A stretch of 64,000 nt of DNA from an uncultured Clostridium sp. (lineage in GTDB: Bacteria > Bacillota > Clostridia > TANB77 > CAG-508). Shown here one piece after another: positions 18,706 through 29,108 of this stretch (position 1 is the stretch's first letter; every line of letters begins with the position of its first letter). The translations under genes and the position numbers were made by a program. The DNA lies in contig CAMMTN010000003.1 in the NCBI GenBank assembly GCA_946499885.1, forward strand, positions 22,637-86,636. Direction: 5' to 3'. Below the pieces are notes generated by a model. The model was not told the origin of the DNA. It saw nothing but the letters and a program-made list of their open reading frames with translations, and ran no database searches.

Positions 18706-19701
18706 TCATATATTAAACTTAGGCATCATTCCAATTTTATTTGGTGTATGTTCTGGTAATTGGTATATGTCATGTCCTGGAAATTCATTTCCTTCAACAA
18801 ATATTGGTCCATCAGGAGTAAAGCATACATCCCAGCCTACATATGCCATTTGTGGAACTATCTTAGAAGCTTCTTTACACATATTTATTGCCTTATCCCA
18901 ATCTGGAAATTTGAATCCTTTTATTTTTGCTCCTGTTTGTGGATGAGTTTCATACAAATTCTTCTTTTTATCTATAGCTCTATCTATTACTTCACCAGTA
19001 ATTTCATTTATTGGAGCAACCATTCCGCCACTATTGAAGTTATCTACAAATTTTCCATTTCCAATTCTAAAATATGCACAAATAACATGAGGTACTCCGT
19101 TTTTTAAAATAGTAACTACTCTTACTGTGTTTATGGCATCTGGATATATTGCACTTACTGCTGAGTGCTGTTTAATTACTTCTTCTAATTCGTAATTATT
19201 ATTTCCTTCTACTAATTTATCATATATTTTATCTAAAGATTCATATTCTTCTGTATGTATTTTTTCTATTCCATGTCCACAACCACCATCTATTGGTTTA
19301 GCCATAAAAACATTATGTCTTTGCATAAAAGCAATTACATTTTCTTTTGGAGTATTTTTTACCTTTATCCAATCACGTTTTATGTAATTCTTAAACAATT
19401 CATTAAACTCATCTTTGTTTTCAAATATATGAAAATATGCTTTATCATTGTATTTGGCAATAAGTGCATTATTTCTCCCTCTTGTAATATATGTATCTCT
19501 TTGTGCTGGAGTTAAGTTGTACATTTCAAATAAATCATAGTCCATATATCCTGCTCCATATTTTATGGCACATCTTTGCATATCAAATAACAAAAATATT
19601 TTTGATTTACCTGTTTTTTTATGAATAGAATCTATTTTTTCAAACATGGCTTTTTTATCCATTGTTTTTAATCTTTTTAATATATATTTAATGTTTCCCA
19701 A
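18706..19701 (-). CDS. Sugar-transfer associated ATP-grasp protein
   Basis: About 331 residues from TTG at 19701, which follows GGAGG at seven bases; an upstream TTG at 19716 overlaps the ribosome site. The ATP-grasp core shows FMAKPIDGGCGHGIEKI, NTVRVVTILKNG and the metal-binding end FVEGNEFPGHD. The family (ATPgrasp_ST) occurs in exopolysaccharide and cell-wall clusters and joins a carboxylate to an amine or hydroxyl using ATP. Its place beside a flippase agrees with an envelope role; the substrate is unknown. Confidence 0.85.
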   Translation of the reverse strand: MGNIKYILKRLKTMDKKAMFEKIDSIHKKTGKSKIFLLFDMQRCAIKYGAGYMDYDLFEMYNLTPAQRDTYITRGRNNALIAKYNDKAYFHIFENKDEFNELFKNYIKRDWIKVKNTPKENVIAFMQRHNVFMAKPIDGGCGHGIEKIHTEEYESLDKIYDKLVEGNNNYELEEVIKQHSAVSAIYPDAINTVRVVTILKNGVPHVICAYFRIGNGKFVDNFNSGGMVAPINEITGEVIDRAIDKKKNLYETHPQTGAKIKGFKFPDWDKAINMCKEASKIVPQMAYVGWDVCFTPDGPIFVEGNEFPGHDIYQLPEHTPNKIGMMPKFNI

Positions 19702-19744
19702 TATACTTTCCTCCAATATTAGTTTTAGTTCCTATGCAATAATT

Positions 19745-19860
19745 AAAATGCGTTGTATTAAATCCATCGCATCTTTGTCGACAATGTGGATTTTCTTTCT
19801 CCAAGTATTCGAAAGAAAACCACATCATCTTCGTGCGACTACTTAGTGCTAATTATAAAT
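19745..19860 (-). other. Structured intergenic element, copy C
   Basis: On the minus strand: TTTTCTTTC (19811-19819), an 11-base loop GAATACTTGGA, then GAAAGAAAA (19791-19799). An outer stem GTGG/CCAC and a basal GTCGCA / TGCGAT pair follow. It lies between glyS and the ATP-grasp gene. Confidence 0.65.
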
Positions 19861-19875
19861 ACATTTTATAGTCTA

Positions 19876-21261
19876 CTAAAACTCGATTTTTTCTTGTAAG
19901 TAATTTTCAAGTTCTTCAATTTTTAATCTAATTTGTTCCATTGTATCTCTATCTCTTATTGTAACTGAATCATCTTCTAATGTATCAAAATCTATAGTTA
20001 CACAATATGGTGTCCCTATTTCATCTTCTCTTCTATATCTTTTTCCGATGCTTCCTGCTTCATCATAGTCACACATAAACTTCTTTGACAATTTGCTATA
20101 CACTTCTTCTGCTTTATCGCTTAATTTTTTAGAAAGTGGTAATACAGCAACTTTGTATGGTGCTAAAGCTGGGTGTAGATGAAGAACTGTTCTTGTATCA
20201 CCTTCTGCAATTTCTTGTTCTTCGTAAGCGTTACATAGAAAAGCAAGCGCTACCCTATCACAACCAAGTGATGGTTCTATACAATATGGTACATATTTTT
20301 CGTTTGTTTCTGGATCTAAATATAACATATCTTCTTTTGAATGTTCCATATGTTGTTTCAAATCGTAATCTGTTCTATCTGCAATTCCCCATAATTCTCC
20401 CCAGCCAAATGGAAAAGCAAATTCTATGTCTGTTGTTCCATTACTATAATGAGATAATTCCTCTGGTGAGTGATCTCTTAAACGAATATTTTCTTTTTTC
20501 ATACCTAGATTTAATAACCAATTTTCACAAAATTCTTTCCAATATTTATGCCATTCTAAATCTGTTCCAGGCTTGCAGAAAAATTCAAGTTCCATTTGCT
20601 CAAATTCACGAGTTCTAAAAGTAAAGTTGCCTGGTGTTATTTCATTTCTAAATGATTTACCAATTTGTGCAATTCCCATAGGCAATTTTTTTCTAGTTGT
20701 ACGCATTACATTTTTAAAATTAACAAATATTCCTTGTGCTGTTTCTGGTCTTAAATATATTGTTGATGTAGTGTCTTCAGTAACACCTTGAAATGTTTTA
20801 AACATTAAATTAAATTTGCGAATATCTGTAAAATTTTCTTTACCACAATTTGGACAAGCTATATGGTTTTCTTTGATAAAGTTTATCATTTCTTCATCAC
20901 TCATACCGTCAGCAATCATATCTTTTCCTAAATTATGAGCCCATTCTTCAATTAATTTATCTGCTCTATGTCTTGTTTTACATTCTTTGCAATCTATTAG
21001 TGGATCACTAAAATTTGATAAATGTCCTGAAGCCTCCCATGTTTTTGGATTCATTAATATTGCACTATCTAATCCAACATTATATTTACTTTCTTGAACG
21101 AATTTCTTCATCCAAGCTTTTTTTATATTATTTTTTAGTTCAACGCCCAAAGGTCCATAGTCCCAAGTATTTGCAAGACCTCCATATATCTCAGAACCTG
21201 GGTATACATATCCTCTATTTTTGCAAAGTCCTACTATTTTATCCATTGTCACTTTTTCCAT
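19876..21261 (-). CDS. glyS: Glycyl-tRNA synthetase, dimeric type
   Basis: 461 residues, the length of the alpha2 GlyRS. Class II motifs are visible: motif 2 [11 protein letters not shown]...[15 protein letters not shown] and motif 3 [14 protein letters not shown]; a zinc-like CKECKTRH and CPNCGKEN pair sits near residues 95-140. It charges tRNA-Gly. If CGG codons are decoded by shifting to GGN, tRNA-Gly supply matters here, though this link is only speculation. The region upstream holds DnaA boxes rather than a T-box. Confidence 0.97.
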   Translation of the reverse strand: MEKVTMDKIVGLCKNRGYVYPGSEIYGGLANTWDYGPLGVELKNNIKKAWMKKFVQESKYNVGLDSAILMNPKTWEASGHLSNFSDPLIDCKECKTRHRADKLIEEWAHNLGKDMIADGMSDEEMINFIKENHIACPNCGKENFTDIRKFNLMFKTFQGVTEDTTSTIYLRPETAQGIFVNFKNVMRTTRKKLPMGIAQIGKSFRNEITPGNFTFRTREFEQMELEFFCKPGTDLEWHKYWKEFCENWLLNLGMKKENIRLRDHSPEELSHYSNGTTDIEFAFPFGWGELWGIADRTDYDLKQHMEHSKEDMLYLDPETNEKYVPYCIEPSLGCDRVALAFLCNAYEEQEIAEGDTRTVLHLHPALAPYKVAVLPLSKKLSDKAEEVYSKLSKKFMCDYDEAGSIGKRYRREDEIGTPYCVTIDFDTLEDDSVTIRDRDTMEQIRLKIEELENYLQEKIEF

Positions 21262-21339
21262 AAAAGCACCTTCTTTTCTTTATTTTTACTTGTAAATTTT
21301 ATCAATATATTAGCTAAAAGTCAAGTAAATTTTCGACTT

Positions 21340-21530
21340 TAGACTTATCCACAAACATTATTCTACTTTTTATTTTATTTTTTTATTTTTTAATCTTTTT
21401 TGCGACATTATGTTACATTATTATTAATCTTTTTCAACATATTTCTATCCACATGCATGTGGATAATGTGGATAACCCTGTGAATAACTATAAATAGGGG
21501 GTTGTATTTTTCAAGTTATCCACATTATTA
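21340..21530. promoter_or_regulatory. Cluster of DnaA boxes
   Basis: TTATCCACA at 21345-21353 and 21516-21524, its complement TGTGGATAA at 21458-21466 and 21467-21475, plus one-mismatch boxes at 21445-21453 and 21479-21487. The central pair forms an 18-bp palindrome (21447-21464). The flank at 21360-21440 is extremely AT-rich. Confidence 0.8.
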
Positions 21531-21599
21531 TTTATAATTTTTTATGAAAACTATTTTTTTGTATTATTTTAGCTTTTCTAAAGGTATTATGTAATTTCA

Positions 21600-21705
21600 A
21601 AAATGAGCCAATGGGGACGTACACCTTTGGCTAACTTTTATTCATATATTTTACCTAAAAAATGAGCCAAAGGTGCACTTCAACGTCCCCATTGGCTCAT
21701 TTTTT
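21600..21705. repeat. REPIN-like palindrome (AGCCAA type)
   Basis: Arms 21600-21620 and 21683-21705 are inverted copies of AAATGAGCCAATGGGGACGT. Each arm also folds alone, as AGCCAA ... TTGGCT around the GGGGACG core. It starts right at the polC stop codon and ends in a T run, so it can serve as the polC terminator. Confidence 0.85.
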
Positions 21706-24700
21706 TATCCAAATAAACTCATTTGATTGCTTTGGCTCATTCCTTTTAAGCAACCTACTTTTTCTAATAATTCTATTACAGATTTACCTATTTTAGAACG
21801 TATTTTCATATCATCTATTGACATGAACTTACCATCTTGTTTTGCAGTGTCTATTCCTTCTGCCGCCACCGTGCCAAGTCCTGGTATGCTATTTAATGGA
21901 GGTCTTATTCCATCCTCTTCTACTATAAATTTAGTAGCATGTGATTTGTATAAATCTATTGGTAGGAAGTTTATTCCTCTTTCATACATTTCTAATACTA
22001 ATTCTAGTATTGCATACATATTCTTATCCTTTGTAGTTGCGCTGTTTCCTGCTAAATCTATTTCTTTCATTTTGTTTATTACTTTTTCTTTTCCATAGCA
22101 CATTATATCACTATCAAATTCATCTGCCCTTATTGTAAAATATGCTGCATAATATGCTTTAGGTTCGTGTACCTTAAACCATGCTATTCTAAATGCATTT
22201 GTTACATAAGCTGCTGCGTGGGCTTTAGGGAACATGTATTTTATTTTTTCACATGATTTTATATACCATTCTGGTACATTGTGTTCTTTCATTATTCCTA
22301 CAAATTCAGCCCATTTTTCAGGATCTTTTAAAGCTTTTCCTTTACGAACTGTTTCCATTATTTTAAATGCCTTATTAGGCGGAACTCCCATTTTTATTAA
22401 GTATATCATTATATCATCACGGCAACATATTGCTTCATTTAAAGTTACTGTGCCTTCATCTATTAAGCTTTGTGCGTTTCCCAACCATACATCTGTACCA
22501 TGTGACAGTCCAGATATACGAATTAATTCATCAAATGTTGTTGGTTTTGTATCTACTAGCATTCCTCTAACAAATTTTGTCCCAAACTCTGGTATTCCAT
22601 AACTTCCCACCTTACTCTTTATTTGTTCTGGTGTTACTCCCAAAGCATCTGTTGAGCTAAATATTGACATTGTTTCTTTATCATCAAGTGGTACTTTTGT
22701 TGGATCTATTCCAGTTATATCAAATAACATTCTTATCATTGTTGGATCATCATGTCCTAATATATCTAGCTTTAATAAGTTTTGGTCTATTGAGTGATAG
22801 TCAAAATGTGTTGTTATAATATCTGAATTTGGATCATCTGCTGGGTGCTGTACAGGACAGAATTCATATATTTCTCTTCCTTTTGGTACAACTATAATAC
22901 CACCAGGGTGTTGCCCTGTTGTTCTTTTTATTCCAGTACATCCTCCCGCTAATCTTAATACCTCTGCATTATTTACCGGTATTCCTCTTTCTTCATAATA
23001 TTTTTTTACATATCCAAATGCTGTTTTATCTGCAACTGTTCCAACTGTTCCAGCTTTAAATGTTGTACCCTTTCCAAATATTACTTCTGTATATCTATGT
23101 GCTTTTGCTTGATATTCTCCAGAGAAGTTTAAGTCAATATCTGGCTCTTTATCTCCATTGAATCCAAGAAAAGTTTCAAATGGTATATCTATTCCGTCTT
23201 TTACCATTTTAGTTCCACATTTTGGACAGTCTTTGTCTGGTAAATCAAATCCACAAGCATAGCCGTAATCTGTAAAATCTGAGTATTTACATTTAGGGCA
23301 TCTATAATGTGGTGGAAGTGAATTAACTTCTGTAATACCTGTCATATTTGCAACAAATGAAGATCCAACAGAACCTCTTGAACCTACTATGTATCCATCT
23401 TCATTTGATTTCCACACTAGCTTTTGAGCAATAATATACATAACTGAGAATCCATTTTTTATAATTGAGTTTAATTCCTTATCCAATCTTTCTTGAACCA
23501 AATCTGGAAGTGGATTTCCATATAATTCATGTGCTTTACTATATGCTATATCTTTTATAGTTTGTTCACATCCATCTATATGTGGTGGGCATTTTTCTGG
23601 AGAAATTGGGCTTATTTTTTCACACATATCTGCTATTTTATTTGTATTTGTTACAACTACCTCATAGGCTTTTTCTTCTCCTAGATATTCAAATTCTTTT
23701 AGCATTTCCTCTGTTGTTCTTAAATAGAGTGGTGCTTGTTCATCTGCATCTTCATAGCCTTGTCCTGCCATTAATATACGTCTATATATTTCATCTTGTG
23801 GATCCATAAAATGAACATCACATGTTGCCACAACTGGCTTACCCAATCTTTCACCTATTTCTACTATTTTTTTGTTTATATCTTCTAATGCCTTTGTATC
23901 TGGAACTGTACCATTTTTAACCATAAACATATTGTTTCCAAGTGGTTGAATTTCTAAATAATCATAATCTGAAGCTATTGCTTCTATTTCCTCATCTGTT
24001 TTTCCAGCAACAATAGCTCTATATAGCTCCCCTGCCTCACAGGCACTTCCTAGTATTAGTCCTTCTGAATATTTTTTGTATATAGATTTTAATACTCTTG
24101 GCTTTTTATAGAAATAGTCCAAATGTGAAAAAGATACAAGTTTATATAGATTTTTTAAACCCACATAATTTTTAGCTAGTATTATCGCATGATAAGTTGG
24201 AAGTCTTCTAAAATCTGTATTTCCAGCACATATTTTATCTATATCTTCAATTTTCTTAGCTCCTTTTTCCTTAAGCATACCAATCATAACATTAAATACT
24301 TTTACTGTTGTGTCAACATCATCTAATGCTCTATGTGCTACTTCTACTTTTATGCCTAAATTTTCAGCAATTATTCCTAATTTATATTTTTTATAATCTG
24401 GAAATAATTCTTTAGCTAAGCGTAAAGTATCTAAATATGTATTATCTAATGTATAGCCCAATTCTTTTGCGTTATATTTTAAAAATCCAATATCAAAGTC
24501 TGCATTATGTGCTACTAGTACACTATCTTCTATAAATTCTAGCATTTTAGGAAATATTTTATCTATAGTTTCTGCATCTTTAACCATATCATCTGTAATA
24601 TTAGTTATCTCTACAACTCTTTGAGGTATTGGTTTTTCTGGGTTTACAAAACAAGAAAATTCATCTAGTACTTCTCCATTTTTTATTTTCATAATTCCTA

Positions 24701-26060
24701 TTTCAGTTATTTTTTCTGTTCTAAACGAAAATCCTGTTGTTTCTAAATCTAGTACACAATATGTTGTATCCAAATCTTGTTCTTTTGGAAATGAAACTAC
24801 TGGAGTTCTATCTGGTGCTAAATATGCTTCAACACCGTATATTACTTTTATATCTGGATTTTTTTCGCAAAAATGATGTGCTTCTGGGAAAGCTTGTACT
24901 ACACCGTGGTCTGTTATTGCAATTGACTTCATTCCCCACTTTGCAGCTCTTTTTAATAAATCTGTAGCTGATGTCATTCCATCCATCTGGCTCATTTTAG
25001 TATGCATATGAAGCTCCACTCTTTTTTCTTTTGCCTCATCTTTTCTAGATTCTTTCTTAAGTCCAGTGCTTTCAATTATAGTGTTTGCTATAACTCCAAG
25101 CTCTTTTGCAAATGGATCAAATTGTGCAGTTCCTTCTAGCTTTATTCCCTTCGCTCCTTTTAATTTTCCAATTAATTCTTTTGATTTATCTCCTGGCGAA
25201 AATGCTTTACATGTAATAGTACTTGTCCCATCATATAAATCAAACATAACTAATACTTTTCCACTTTTTAAATCTCTTGAATCTATGTTTAATATTTCTC
25301 CATCTAGCTGAACATTTCCACTATCCACACTTAAATCTATTATTTTTACTAACTGCTCTTTTAATTTTAAGCTTCTTCCATAAATAAGAGGAGAATTTTC
25401 TTCTTTTTCTTGTGGCACTTCAATTGATATACTAACCTCCTGTGGAGCATTATTATTCGCTTTTTGCTCTTTTGTGGAATCTGTTTTTTGACTTTCTTTA
25501 GCAGTTTCTTGTTCTTCTAATTTTGCATGTATTATAGCTTCTTTCTCTAATTGTAATGCATGCTCCATATATAACTTTGTAGCATCTGCAGATATATTTT
25601 CAACAAATTTTATACTATATTTTAGTCCATAAATATCTTCTATTATTTGAGATATTATTTTGTCAAAGCCTTTTGCTTCTAAAACCATTTTTCCCTTCAT
25701 TACCATATTTATAATAATAGTGCTATTTTCTATTTGAATAGTACTATTTTTTAAAAACGCTTTACTTAAAGGGTGCTTATGAGCCATGTAGCATATAATT
25801 AAATTCCATTCTTTTTCAATATCTACTTCTATTTTTTTAGTATATTCAATTTTTACATTTATTTCAAATATATTAAATCTCTTTTTTAAATATTGTTCAA
25901 AACTATATATGTCTTCTATCTTTATAAAATCTTCTGCAATAATAACTAATTCTAATTTATTTGTTTTTTTAAACAAATTTATAGATTTAATTTTTCCTGC
26001 ATTTAAAGAAAAACTATTAGAATCATAGTCTCTAAAAATTTCTTTAATTGTCTTTTCCAT
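21705..26060 (-). CDS. polC: DNA polymerase III alpha subunit, PolC type
   Basis: 1451 residues, full PolC length. In order: N-terminal domain, OB fold (about 235-330), PHP domain (VELHMHTKMSQMDG near 348), the inserted DEDD 3'-5' exonuclease (YCVLDLETTGFS near 433), the rest of PHP, then the polymerase palm with the acidic EPDIDLNFSGEY motif and fingers. It is the replicative polymerase of low-GC Gram-positives. The C-terminus ends NQMSLFG, a clamp-binding motif (QxxLF). The gene is intact with no CGG codon in frame. Confidence 0.98.
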   Translation of the reverse strand: MEKTIKEIFRDYDSNSFSLNAGKIKSINLFKKTNKLELVIIAEDFIKIEDIYSFEQYLKKRFNIFEINVKIEYTKKIEVDIEKEWNLIICYMAHKHPLSKAFLKNSTIQIENSTIIINMVMKGKMVLEAKGFDKIISQIIEDIYGLKYSIKFVENISADATKLYMEHALQLEKEAIIHAKLEEQETAKESQKTDSTKEQKANNNAPQEVSISIEVPQEKEENSPLIYGRSLKLKEQLVKIIDLSVDSGNVQLDGEILNIDSRDLKSGKVLVMFDLYDGTSTITCKAFSPGDKSKELIGKLKGAKGIKLEGTAQFDPFAKELGVIANTIIESTGLKKESRKDEAKEKRVELHMHTKMSQMDGMTSATDLLKRAAKWGMKSIAITDHGVVQAFPEAHHFCEKNPDIKVIYGVEAYLAPDRTPVVSFPKEQDLDTTYCVLDLETTGFSFRTEKITEIGIMKIKNGEVLDEFSCFVNPEKPIPQRVVEITNITDDMVKDAETIDKIFPKMLEFIEDSVLVAHNADFDIGFLKYNAKELGYTLDNTYLDTLRLAKELFPDYKKYKLGIIAENLGIKVEVAHRALDDVDTTVKVFNVMIGMLKEKGAKKIEDIDKICAGNTDFRRLPTYHAIILAKNYVGLKNLYKLVSFSHLDYFYKKPRVLKSIYKKYSEGLILGSACEAGELYRAIVAGKTDEEIEAIASDYDYLEIQPLGNNMFMVKNGTVPDTKALEDINKKIVEIGERLGKPVVATCDVHFMDPQDEIYRRILMAGQGYEDADEQAPLYLRTTEEMLKEFEYLGEEKAYEVVVTNTNKIADMCEKISPISPEKCPPHIDGCEQTIKDIAYSKAHELYGNPLPDLVQERLDKELNSIIKNGFSVMYIIAQKLVWKSNEDGYIVGSRGSVGSSFVANMTGITEVNSLPPHYRCPKCKYSDFTDYGYACGFDLPDKDCPKCGTKMVKDGIDIPFETFLGFNGDKEPDIDLNFSGEYQAKAHRYTEVIFGKGTTFKAGTVGTVADKTAFGYVKKYYEERGIPVNNAEVLRLAGGCTGIKRTTGQHPGGIIVVPKGREIYEFCPVQHPADDPNSDIITTHFDYHSIDQNLLKLDILGHDDPTMIRMLFDITGIDPTKVPLDDKETMSIFSSTDALGVTPEQIKSKVGSYGIPEFGTKFVRGMLVDTKPTTFDELIRISGLSHGTDVWLGNAQSLIDEGTVTLNEAICCRDDIMIYLIKMGVPPNKAFKIMETVRKGKALKDPEKWAEFVGIMKEHNVPEWYIKSCEKIKYMFPKAHAAAYVTNAFRIAWFKVHEPKAYYAAYFTIRADEFDSDIMCYGKEKVINKMKEIDLAGNSATTKDKNMYAILELVLEMYERGINFLPIDLYKSHATKFIVEEDGIRPPLNSIPGLGTVAAEGIDTAKQDGKFMSIDDMKIRSKIGKSVIELLEKVGCLKGMSQSNQMSLFG

Positions 26061-26087
26061 TAGTTTTGCCCCCGTTTTTACTCTATG

Positions 26088-27353
26088 TTATTTTGTAATA
26101 TCTTCAGATGTTTTCATGCCCTCATCTCTGTATTGACTTATATTGATAAGTTTACCATTAATTATAACTGGTTTTGCTCCTCTTGAAATATTATCAACAT
26201 ATTCTCTCTTATCTGCTCTTACTTCTACTATTGATTCATTATTAGCTTCAAATCCATCTGCCACTATATCTCCTTCTTTATTAGCAACCACTATATCTCC
26301 TTCACTTGTTTTCTTTAAAAAGTATTTTTGATTGTGATATGAAAAAGTATTTTGCCTATTTCTAATCGCTTGTCCAAAACAGCCTTCAAAATCAAGTCCA
26401 GCAATATTATCATGATTTATTTTATAATCATATCCAAACATTTTATGTTCTTTCTTCACAGCAAATAGTGCTTCTTTAGCATCTTGCAGACTTTCACTCC
26501 ATCCATTAAAAATTCTAGGTTCTCCATTACCATCTTTTTCTCTTACTGTTCCATCACTATCTACTCTAATAAAATGATGTCCTGTATTTTTACCTTCTGG
26601 AGCTCTATATATTACTAAATATTCATCTTCCTGCAATTTAGTATCTCCTAAAAGTCTAACGAATGGAAATCTCTCTAATAAAGTAGAAATACTTTGGTTT
26701 ATATTACTTTGATATGTTGGAAAAACGCATTGATCAATTTTTAACGCATATCCCCCACAATTAATTCTATCTTTAAAAAGGTATAAGGCACTTTTTTCAA
26801 TAGCATCTTCCAAGCTTTTTTGTATTTCTTCTCCATAAGGATGTTCTGAAAATAATTGCATATAATGATTAATTGTAGGCATATATCTGCTTGTATGAGG
26901 CATTCTATTATTCATAATATCTATAAATGCTTCTAATGAATCTTCTCCAAATTCTTCTATAATTGTTTTTCTTAATAATATATCCACTATTGCATATTTT
27001 CTACCAACCTCAAATTCGTGGATTCCTCTCCAGGTTTTAGTAAGTTCTACCAAAGATATATATGCCAATTCTTCTTGTGAAAAAGTATAGTCTTTATATC
27101 TTTCTAAAAGTTTTTTATCTGTTAGCTTATCTTTAAATTCTTTAAGCATATCTAAAATTCTATTTTCTTCGTATTTTTTTGCAAAATATTCATATAAGAT
27201 TTCTTCAAATTCTTGATAAACATGCTCAGTAGTTGAAGAAACAAAATCTTTACTAAAAATTTCTTTCCACGTATTAGTAGCATATCTTAAATCTTTAATT
27301 ATTGATTCTTTTACTACGTCTTTTAATTCATTTTCAAAATATAAGTCATCCAT
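26088..27353 (-). CDS. Unknown protein with possible papain-like catalytic domain
   Basis: 421 residues, family not recognised. The first 190 residues are charged and helical. From about 195 there is CGGYALKID, about 65 residues later GHHFIRVDSDGTVREKDGNG, giving an ordered Cys, His and Asp/Asn reminiscent of papain-fold amidases. The C-terminal 100 residues look like beta repeats. No signal peptide is seen, so it would act in the cytoplasm. It is placed inside the rseP-polC cluster, where other Firmicutes have proS or ispG. The catalytic reading is inference. Confidence 0.75.
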   Translation of the reverse strand: MDDLYFENELKDVVKESIIKDLRYATNTWKEIFSKDFVSSTTEHVYQEFEEILYEYFAKKYEENRILDMLKEFKDKLTDKKLLERYKDYTFSQEELAYISLVELTKTWRGIHEFEVGRKYAIVDILLRKTIIEEFGEDSLEAFIDIMNNRMPHTSRYMPTINHYMQLFSEHPYGEEIQKSLEDAIEKSALYLFKDRINCGGYALKIDQCVFPTYQSNINQSISTLLERFPFVRLLGDTKLQEDEYLVIYRAPEGKNTGHHFIRVDSDGTVREKDGNGEPRIFNGWSESLQDAKEALFAVKKEHKMFGYDYKINHDNIAGLDFEGCFGQAIRNRQNTFSYHNQKYFLKKTSEGDIVVANKEGDIVADGFEANNESIVEVRADKREYVDNISRGAKPVIINGKLINISQYRDEGMKTSEDITK

Positions 27354-27385
27354 ACTTTTTCCCTTATTATTTTTATATTTAAAAA

Positions 27386-28121
27386 TTAATGCAATAATCT
27401 TCCTACATCATTAAAAGCTACATATATAGATAAAGTAATTAGTGCTAAAAAGCCAATTAATTGAAGTTTTAGTTCAAATTTTTCTTTTAAAGGTTTTCTT
27501 CTAATTGCCTCTATAATATAAATTAAGATTTTCCCTCCATCAAGTGGCGGAAATGGAAGTAAATTTGTTACTCCAAGTGACATTGATATAAGTGCCATTA
27601 TATAGAAGAAATCTATCAAATTGCTTGTTTCTGCTACAACTTCCGAAATTCCTATTGGTCCCATTAAATCATTTACAGAAACTCCACCTGTAAATATAAG
27701 TTTTATACTTTCCCACATTGATAAAATAAAATATCCTGTAGAATTTATTGCTGTTCCAATATCTTTAGAAACAATTGCAACTAATATAATATATAAAATT
27801 ATTGCAAAAACAATATTAACTAATCCACCAGCTGCAACAATTGCTATTCTTTTAGGAATACTTGCTTTGCTAAAAGAACCTTCATCTTCTGAACGTTCCT
27901 CTTCTCCTAACATATTTACAAAACCACCGAAGTGGTATTAGTCTAATTGCATACTTGGTATTTTTAGTTTCTCTTTTCCAAATTAAAGGTCCAAAACCTA
28001 TAGCAAATTCATTCACTTTAATTTTGCACAAACGAGCAACTAAAAAGTGCCCTGTTTCATGAATTAAAATTAAAAATCCAAGTATTATAATTATCTTTAA
28101 AGCTGTCAAAATAAATCCCAT
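27386..28121 (-). CDS. rseP: Site-2 protease RseP family, frameshifted at a CGG codon and lacking PDZ
   Basis: The zinc motif HETGH follows the first helix in frame 1, which reads RLIPL then CGG (27929-27927). Skipping the C gives RLIPL-GGFVNMLGEEE, the family consensus, and the frame then runs to 27386. The second metal ligand region is NLLPFPPLDGG. The joined product is about 244 residues, shorter than normal because the PDZ domain is missing between IILVAIVSK and the next helices. It cleaves membrane proteins within the bilayer. The start ATG at 28121 follows AGAAGGA. Whether it is translated depends on +1 frameshifting. Confidence 0.88.
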
Positions 28122-28159
28122 AATCATATTCCTTCTAAAATATTTAATTTATATTATTC

Positions 28160-28256
28160 TTGCACACATTAGTTCCATATAGTAACTCAAACTTTTCTTT
28201 CGAATATTTAGAGAAAGAAAATGTTTGAGTTGGAAGTAAGATAGAACTGAAATCAA
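28160..28256 (+). other. Structured intergenic element, copy A
   Basis: TTTTCTTTC (28193-28201), loop GAATATTTAGA, GAAAGAAAA (28213-28221), enclosed by AACTCAAAC (28184-28192) and GTTTGAGTT (28223-28231), and by a basal GTTC / GAAC pair. It occupies the place between cdsA and rseP where dxr is usually found. Confidence 0.7.
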
Positions 28257-28277
28257 ATGTTCTAATAATTTTAATAA

Positions 28278-29085
28278 TTAAAGTATGCTAAGCAAAAAAT
28301 ATGCAAATGGCAAAATAAATATTACACTATCTATTCTATCTAATATTCCACCATGTCCTGGTATTAAATTACTGTAATCTTTAATTTCACAATATCTTTT
28401 CACACTCGATGCTGCCAAATCTCCTATTTGGCTTATTACGCTTAAAAATATTGATATACCTAATATATAAGTATAACTTATTTCCAAATTCCAAAAATTG
28501 TTACATATAACCGTGTAAATCAAACAAAAAAGTATAGAACCTACTATTCCACCTAAACAACCTTCTACTGTTTTTTTTGGACTAACCTCTGTAAACTTGT
28601 GTTTTCCAAAATTTTTTCCTATTAAGTAAGCAAGTGTATCTGTTCCCCATGCTGCAAAAAATACATACCAAATTAAGATTTTTCCATTTTCCATACTATC
28701 TCTAATTAACGGTGCAAACATAATAAAAAATACTATATAACATACTCCAAATAAAGATATAGCAATATCTTTAATATTCCTTTTCATATTTGTAACCACT
28801 ATCTGTGTAAACAATACTAATATATTTGCCAATATTATCAAAGTTATACTTGGTAAAACATATGCATTTGGAATAAAATGTATAAAACAAATTAAACCTG
28901 CTGAAACATATCCGTATCCATTGAATAGGATTCGCCTTATTTTTAAAAGCTTTGTAAAATTCATGTAAACTCATTATTGCAATTATACTTATGAAAACAT
29001 CTACTAAATATTTATTTCCAAATACTATTATAATTGCAAATATTGGAAATAATATCATTCCTGATAAAAATCTTTTAATATTCAT
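28278..29085 (-). CDS. cdsA: Phosphatidate cytidylyltransferase, frameshifted at a CGG codon
   Basis: Frame 1 starts at ATG 29085 (AAAGGACTAATAAG before it) and reads HEFYKAFKNKANPIQWI, then CGG at 28914-28912. Skipping the C gives IQWI-GYVSAGLICF and continues in one frame to 28278. The joined protein is 268 residues, normal for CdsA. The signature SQIGDLAASSVKRYCEIKD ... PGHGGILDRIDS is intact. It makes CDP-diacylglycerol for all phospholipids and acts in the membrane; being normally essential, it is unlikely to be a pseudogene. Confidence 0.92.
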
Positions 29086-29108
29086 CTTATTAGTCCTTTC
29101 AAGCTTAA

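Noticed and set aside
21262-21600. T-box riboswitch upstream of glyS
   Set aside because: The conserved T-box antiterminator sequence and specifier stem could not be found.
21262-21704. Chromosomal origin oriC
   Set aside because: No dnaA or dnaN nearby and no divergence of gene direction; the DnaA boxes alone are not enough.
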